32,173 bases of DNA. Source: Bacteroidia bacterium. Its GTDB lineage: Bacteria; Bacteroidota; Bacteroidia; SpSt-205. The notes under the pieces were generated by a model, which worked only from the letters and a program-made list of their open reading frames with translations, had not been told where the DNA came from and searched no databases. The DNA lies in the NCBI GenBank assembly GCA_025059915.1, contig JANXDD010000002.1:1-32173 (forward strand), given 5' to 3'. Of this stretch, positions 32,141 to 32,173 are shown in pieces. Numbering within the stretch: position 1 is the first letter of the stretch; the number at the start of each line of letters is the position of its first letter. A program made the position numbers and the translations under genes.

Positions 32141-32173
32141 CCATCCTCCAAAACCGTCCCCGGACCATTGAAC

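Overview
The window looks like chromosomal DNA from a member of the Bacteroidota. Three independent signs point there. Start codons are repeatedly preceded by the Bacteroidota -7 promoter element TAnnTTTG, and no clear Shine-Dalgarno sequences stand out. A 2353-residue secreted protein (5050-12111) ends in a type IX secretion (T9SS) type A sorting domain. The window also carries a large Bacteroidota-style outer-membrane barrel protein and an SUMF1-fold secreted protein. The genus cannot be told from the sequence. I saw no tRNA, rRNA, CRISPR array, insertion sequence or phage gene.

Layout. 1-1365: core metabolism (dapB, a two-domain Nfu-type Fe-S carrier), with a partial divergent gene at the left edge. 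1366-1985: a stretch with no convincing gene. 1986-3410 (-): helical hypothetical protein. 3530-12111 (+): surface locus of two genes, an SUMF1-fold protein without the formylglycine-forming cysteines and the giant T9SS cargo, closed by a strong terminator at 12154-12186. 12250-16254 (-): six tightly packed or overlapping genes read from right to left: two CheY-like receivers, a 34-codon membrane peptide not listed in ordinary ORF scans, a soluble histidine kinase, and the MlaE permease and MlaF ATPase of a phospholipid-type ABC transporter. 16275-17327 (-): rfbB. 17478-20359 (+): fumC and a CCA-adding enzyme. 20478-23441 (-): a Ser/Thr phospho-signalling operon made of a repeat-tailed FHA protein, a vWA-TM-FHA protein and a membrane PP2C phosphatase. 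23469-29945 (+): an RND efflux pump and a large outer-membrane protein. 29961-31195 (+): enoyl-CoA hydratase family protein overlapping a PyrR-like phosphoribosyltransferase. 31203-31967 (-): alpha/beta hydrolase. A 35-base GC-rich palindrome lies at 32106-32140.

How the genes may work together. The clearest multi-gene proposals are (i) a two-component system physically embedded with a MlaEF transporter, suggesting that envelope lipid transport is under or next to phosphorelay control; (ii) an FHA/vWA/PP2C module in which six FDPxRTQ repeats are candidate phospho-threonine sites that the FHA domains could read and the PP2C could erase, with no kinase in the window; and (iii) a co-transcribed surface pair. 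A genome-architecture observation runs through the whole window: in many genes the -7 promoter element sits only 3-7 bases before the start codon, so the transcripts should begin at or next to the start codon (leaderless mRNA). This also corrects several starts to positions downstream of the longest open frame.
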